Shown: in pieces, positions 56,191 through 64,000 of the stretch
Position numbering within the stretch: position 1 is the first letter of the stretch
How the letters are laid out: each line of letters opens with the position of its first letter
NCBI RefSeq assembly: GCF_024679095.1
Contig: NW_026111784.1
Location: 193,501-257,500, forward strand
Direction: 5' to 3'
Origin: Eriocheir sinensis
Lineage: Eukaryota > Arthropoda > Malacostraca > Decapoda > Varunidae
Length of the DNA: 64,000 nucleotides
Made by a program: the position numbers and the translations under genes
The notes under the pieces: generated by a model
Database searches by the model: none
Told to the model about the DNA's origin: nothing
The model's input: the letters and a program-made list of their open reading frames with translations, nothing else

Positions 56191-59100
56191 GCTGGACTGC
56201 AGTAATCTGACACTGTAGAAAGGTGGCACTATCTGGCTCATTCATAGGGAATCAGAAGATGTTTTGTGCTGCAGAGAGGCTTGTAGATGTTATACCTATG
56301 CTAGTGAAAGGCTGGACAGCACTAATCTGACCAGTAGGAAGGTGGAACTCTCTGGCTCAATGCTCAGGAAAAAGAAGGTGCCATGTGCTGCAATGAGGCT
56401 TGGAGGTGTTATAACTATCTTAGTGATAGGCTAGACTGCACTACTCTGACCCTGTAAAAAGGTGAAGGTGTAGGAAAGTGGCACTCTCTGGCTCAGTGCT
56501 AGGGAATCAGAAGGTGCCATGTGCTGCAGAGAGGCTTGGAGGTGTTATATCTATGCTAGTGAAATGCTGGACTGCACTAATCTAGCCCTGTAGGAAAGTG
56601 GCACGCTCAAGCTCAGTGCTAGGGAATCTGAAGGTGTCATGTGCTGCAGAGAGGCTTAGAGGTGTTATAACAATGATAGTGAACGACTGGACTGCACTAA
56701 TCTGGCTGGCTCTCTAGGAAGGTGAAGTTGTAGGAAGGTGGCACTCTTTGGCTCAAAGGGAATCAAAAGGTCGTATATGCTGCAGAGAGGCTTGGAGGTG
56801 TTACAGCTATGCTAGTGAAAGGCTGGACTGCACTAATCTGACGAAGGTGAAGGTGTAGGAAGGTGGGACTCTCTGGCTTAGTGCTAGGGAATCAGAATGT
56901 GTCACGTGCTGCAGAGAGGCTTGGAGGTATTATTATTATGCTGGTGAAAGGCTGGACTGTACTAATCTGACCCTGTACGAAGGTGGCACTGTCAAGCACT
57001 GTACTAGGAAATCACAATGTGTCATGTGCGGCAGGGAGGCTTGGAGGTGATATAACTATGCTAGTGAAAGGCTGGACTGCACTTTTCTGACCTTGTAGGA
57101 AGGGTAAGGTCTAGTAAGTTGGCACTATATGGCTCTGTACGTGCTAAGGAATCAGAAGGTGTCATGTGCTACAGAGAGGCTTGGAGGTGTTTAAACTAGG
57201 CTAGTGAAAGGCTGGACTGCACTATTTTGTCCCTCAAGGAAGGTGGCACTCTCTGGTTCAGTGCTAGGGAATCAGAAGGTGTCATGTGCTGCAGAGCGGC
57301 TTGGAAGTGTTATAACTATATTTGTGAAAGGATGGACTGCACTAATCTGACCCTGTAGGAAGGTGCAGGTGTAGGAAGGTCAATCTCAGTGCTAAGGAAT
57401 CAGAAGGTGTCATGTGCTGCAGAGAAGCTTGGAAGTTTTATAACTATGCTAGTAAAACGCTGGACTGCACTAATCTGACCCCTTAGGAAGGAGAAGGTGT
57501 AGGAAGATGGCACTCTCAAGGTCAGTGCTAGGGAATCAGAAGGTGGCATGTGCTGCAGAAAGGCTCGGAGGTGTTATAACATGCTAATGAGAGGCTTGAC
57601 TGAGCTAATCTGACCCTGTAAGAAGCTGAAGGTTTAGGAAAGTGGCACTCTCTGGCACAGGGTTAGGGAATCAGAAGGTGTCATGTACTGCAGAGAGGCT
57701 TGGAAGTGATATAAATATGATAGTGAAAAGCTGGACAACACTAATCTAACCTGGCTCAGTGCTAGGGAATCAGAAGGTGTCATGTGCTGCAGAGAGGCTT
57801 GGAGGTGTTATAACTATGCTAGTGAAAGGTTGGACTGCACTAATCTGGCCCTCTAGGAGGTTGCAGCTGTAGGAAGGTGGCACTCTCTGGCTCAGTGCTA
57901 GGGAATCAGAAGGTGTCATGTGCTGCAGAGAGGCTTGGAGGTGTTATAACTATGCTAGTGAAAGGCTGAACTGCACTAATCTGACCCAATAGGAAGGTGG
58001 CACTCTAAGGCTCAGTGCTAGGGATTCACAAGGTGGCATGTGCTGCAGAGAGGCTTGGAGGCGTTATAACTCTGCTAGTGAAAAGCTGGACTGCACTAAT
58101 CTGTCCTTATAGGAAGGAGGCACTCTCTGGCTCAGTGCAAAGGAGTCAGCAGTTGTCATGTGCTGCATAGAGGCTCTGAGGTGTTATAACTATGCTAGTG
58201 AACGGTTGGAATGCACTAATCTGACCCTATAGGAGGGTGGCACTCTCTGGCTTAGTGCTAGGTACTCAGAAGGTGTCCTGTGCTGCAGAGAGGCTTGGAG
58301 GTGTTATAACTATGCTAGTGAAAGGCTGGACTGCACTAATTTGACCCTGTTGGAATGTGCAACTGTAGGAGGGTGGCACTCTCTGGCTCAGTGTTAGGGA
58401 GTCAGAAGATGTCTTGTGCTGCAGAGAGGCTTAGAGGTGTTATAACTATGCTAGTGAAAGGCTGGACTGCACTAATCTAACCCTGTAGAAAGGTGGCACT
58501 CACTGGCTCCGTGCTAGGGAATCAGAAGGTGTCATGTACTGCAGAGAGACATGGAGGGTTATTCCTATGCTACTGAAAGGCTGGACTGCACTAATATGAC
58601 CCTGTAGGGAGGTTAAGGCGTTGGAAGGTGGAACTCTCAAGCTCTGTGATAGGGAATCAAAAGGTGTCATGTGCTGCAGAGAGGCTTGGAGGTGTTATAA
58701 CTATACTAGTGATAGGCTGGACTGCACTAATCTGACACTTTAGAAAGGTGATGGTGTAGGAATGTGGCACTCGCTGGCTCAGTGGTAGGGGATCAGATGA
58801 TGTAATGTGCTTCAGAGAGGCTCGGATGTGTTATAACTATGCTAGTGTAATCTGGACTGCACTGATCTGACCCTGTATGTAGGTGGCACTCTCTGGCTTA
58901 GGGCTAGTGAATCAGAAGGTGTCATGTGCTGTAGAGTGTCTTGGAGGTGGTATAAACATGCTAGTGAAAGGCTGGACTGCACTGATCTGACCCTGTATGT
59001 AGGTGGCACTCTCTGGCTTAGGGCTAGTGAATCAGAAAGTGTCATGTACTCTAGAGTGTCTTGGAGGTGGTATAACCATTCTAGTGAAAGGCTGGACTGC

Positions 59101-59222
59101 ACTGATCTCACCCTGTTGGAAGGCGAAGGTGTAGGAAGGTGACACTCTCAAGCTCTGTGCTAGGGAATCATAAGGTTTCATGTACTGCAGAGAGGCTTGG
59201 AGGTCTTATAACTAAGCTAGTG
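56191..59222 (+). repeat. Satellite B, right block
   Basis: About 24 units of the 118/136-bp repeat, all in the same orientation. Units differ mainly by presence or absence of the GAAGGTGAAGGTGTAG-like insert and by scattered substitutions. The array ends within the TATGCTAGTG part. Short frames are artefacts. Confidence 0.95.
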
Positions 59223-63420
<4,198 letters not shown>

Positions 63421-64000
63421 TTACTCCATCGCTGCCACGTCCCTCTCGCTTACTTCGTCAAAGTCATCCTCGCCTTCACCCTCCTTACTCAACAGGACCA
63501 GGGTGGCGGGCGGGCAGGAGGGGCGGCAGCAGCGCCCACGAACTGCCCACCACCACCTCCACCACCTCTTCCCGGTCCATCTCCACCCGGTCCACCTCCT
63601 CAAAGCCATCCTCTTCTTCAATCTCCTCGGCAGGCGGCTCGAGAGGGGCGGCAAGGTCCCTCACCCCGAACTGCCCCTCCTCCACCGCCTCCATCACCTC
63701 CCTCTGATCCATGTCCTCAAACTCATCCTCGTCTTCCCCCTCCTCCTCATCCCGAGGGTGGTGGACGGGCGGGACAGGAGGGGGGACTAGAGCCCCCACC
63801 CTGAACTGCCAATTCACTGCCTCCACCACCACCACCACCTCCCTCAGTTCCACTTCTTCAAAGTCATCCTCTTCAAACACAGGGTCAAGATCAAGACCAG
63901 GGTCATCGTCAGGGTTGTCATCATCAGATTTGTCATCATCAGGGTTGTCATCGTAAGGGTTCTCATCGTCAGGGGCGCTGGCTCCCGAAATGAAGCTCGC
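63421..64000 (-). CDS. Acidic repeat protein, partial, function unknown
   Basis: The minus strand is open from the window edge (64000) with an Asp/Asn/Pro-rich stretch (DDNPDDD repeats), then tandem repeats of about 42-45 residues carrying a conserved EDDFEEVELREV-type core: EDDFEEVELREV, DEFEDMDQREVMEAV and GFEEVDRVEMDREEVVEVV, each followed by a hydrophobic and proline-rich segment. The frame stops at 63485-63487. A fourth core (EDDFDEVSERDVAAME) continues in another phase and ends at 63421. Either a 1-base shift occurs near 63490, or an exon ends at 63489 (GTAAGG donor at 63488-63483) and the last repeat is noncoding. I do not recognise the protein. Confidence 0.45.

Overview
This is eukaryotic DNA, most likely from a decapod crustacean. 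I infer that from a Wnt exon with spliced boundaries, very dense and long dinucleotide repeats, tRNA-derived SINEs with CA-rich tails, and nested arthropod-type retroelements. No bacterial-style gene organisation is present. Only two stretches look like host coding sequence: one internal exon of a Wnt gene (1219-1448, minus, best read as Wnt7) and an acidic repeat-encoding reading frame at the right edge (63421-64000, minus).

Layout. Positions 1-8.9 kb are intron or intergenic DNA with the Wnt exon, two SINE-like copies and many microsatellites. A 5'-truncated CR1/Jockey-type LINE follows at 8.9-12.0 kb; its reverse transcriptase is split by a TA-repeat-flanked insertion resembling the P-like element found later. 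From 12.0 to 48.7 kb lies a satellite array (satellite A, 28-bp unit, about 20 kb and roughly 700 units in total). It reads in one orientation to 26.24 kb and in the other from there on. Four retroelement pieces interrupt it: an LTR plus leader fragment (23.7-26.0 kb), a 9.2-kb env-bearing Ty3/gypsy retroelement (29.8-39.0 kb), a short LINE 3' end (39.5-39.9 kb), and a nearly complete but decayed LINE (42.2-47.25 kb) with a SINE and CATA repeats in its 3' region.

Satellite A abuts satellite B directly at about 48.71 kb. Satellite B (about 118/136-bp unit) runs to 59.2 kb and is interrupted by a P-superfamily-like DNA transposon (49.3-50.7 kb) and by a second Ty3/gypsy element on the minus strand (51.5-56.2 kb) with two LTRs and a 5-bp target duplication. 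A 357-bp AT repeat, satellite C (30-bp unit, about 97 copies) and a CA repeat lead to the acidic coding stretch.

No functional gene set works together here. The window reads as a heterochromatin-like landing zone, probably near or inside a Wnt locus, in which satellites expanded and mobile elements inserted; two insertions (the env-bearing and minus-strand Ty3/gypsy elements) have clean target duplications, and the long LINE insertion leaves the satellite in phase. The most notable objects are the env-bearing retroelement with a baculovirus-F-like envelope gene, the P-like transposon, the head-to-head inversion in satellite A, and a perfect 31-bp inverted repeat inside a protease coding region. 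All retroelement genes seen carry stops or frameshifts; whether any frameshift is programmed cannot be settled from sequence alone.
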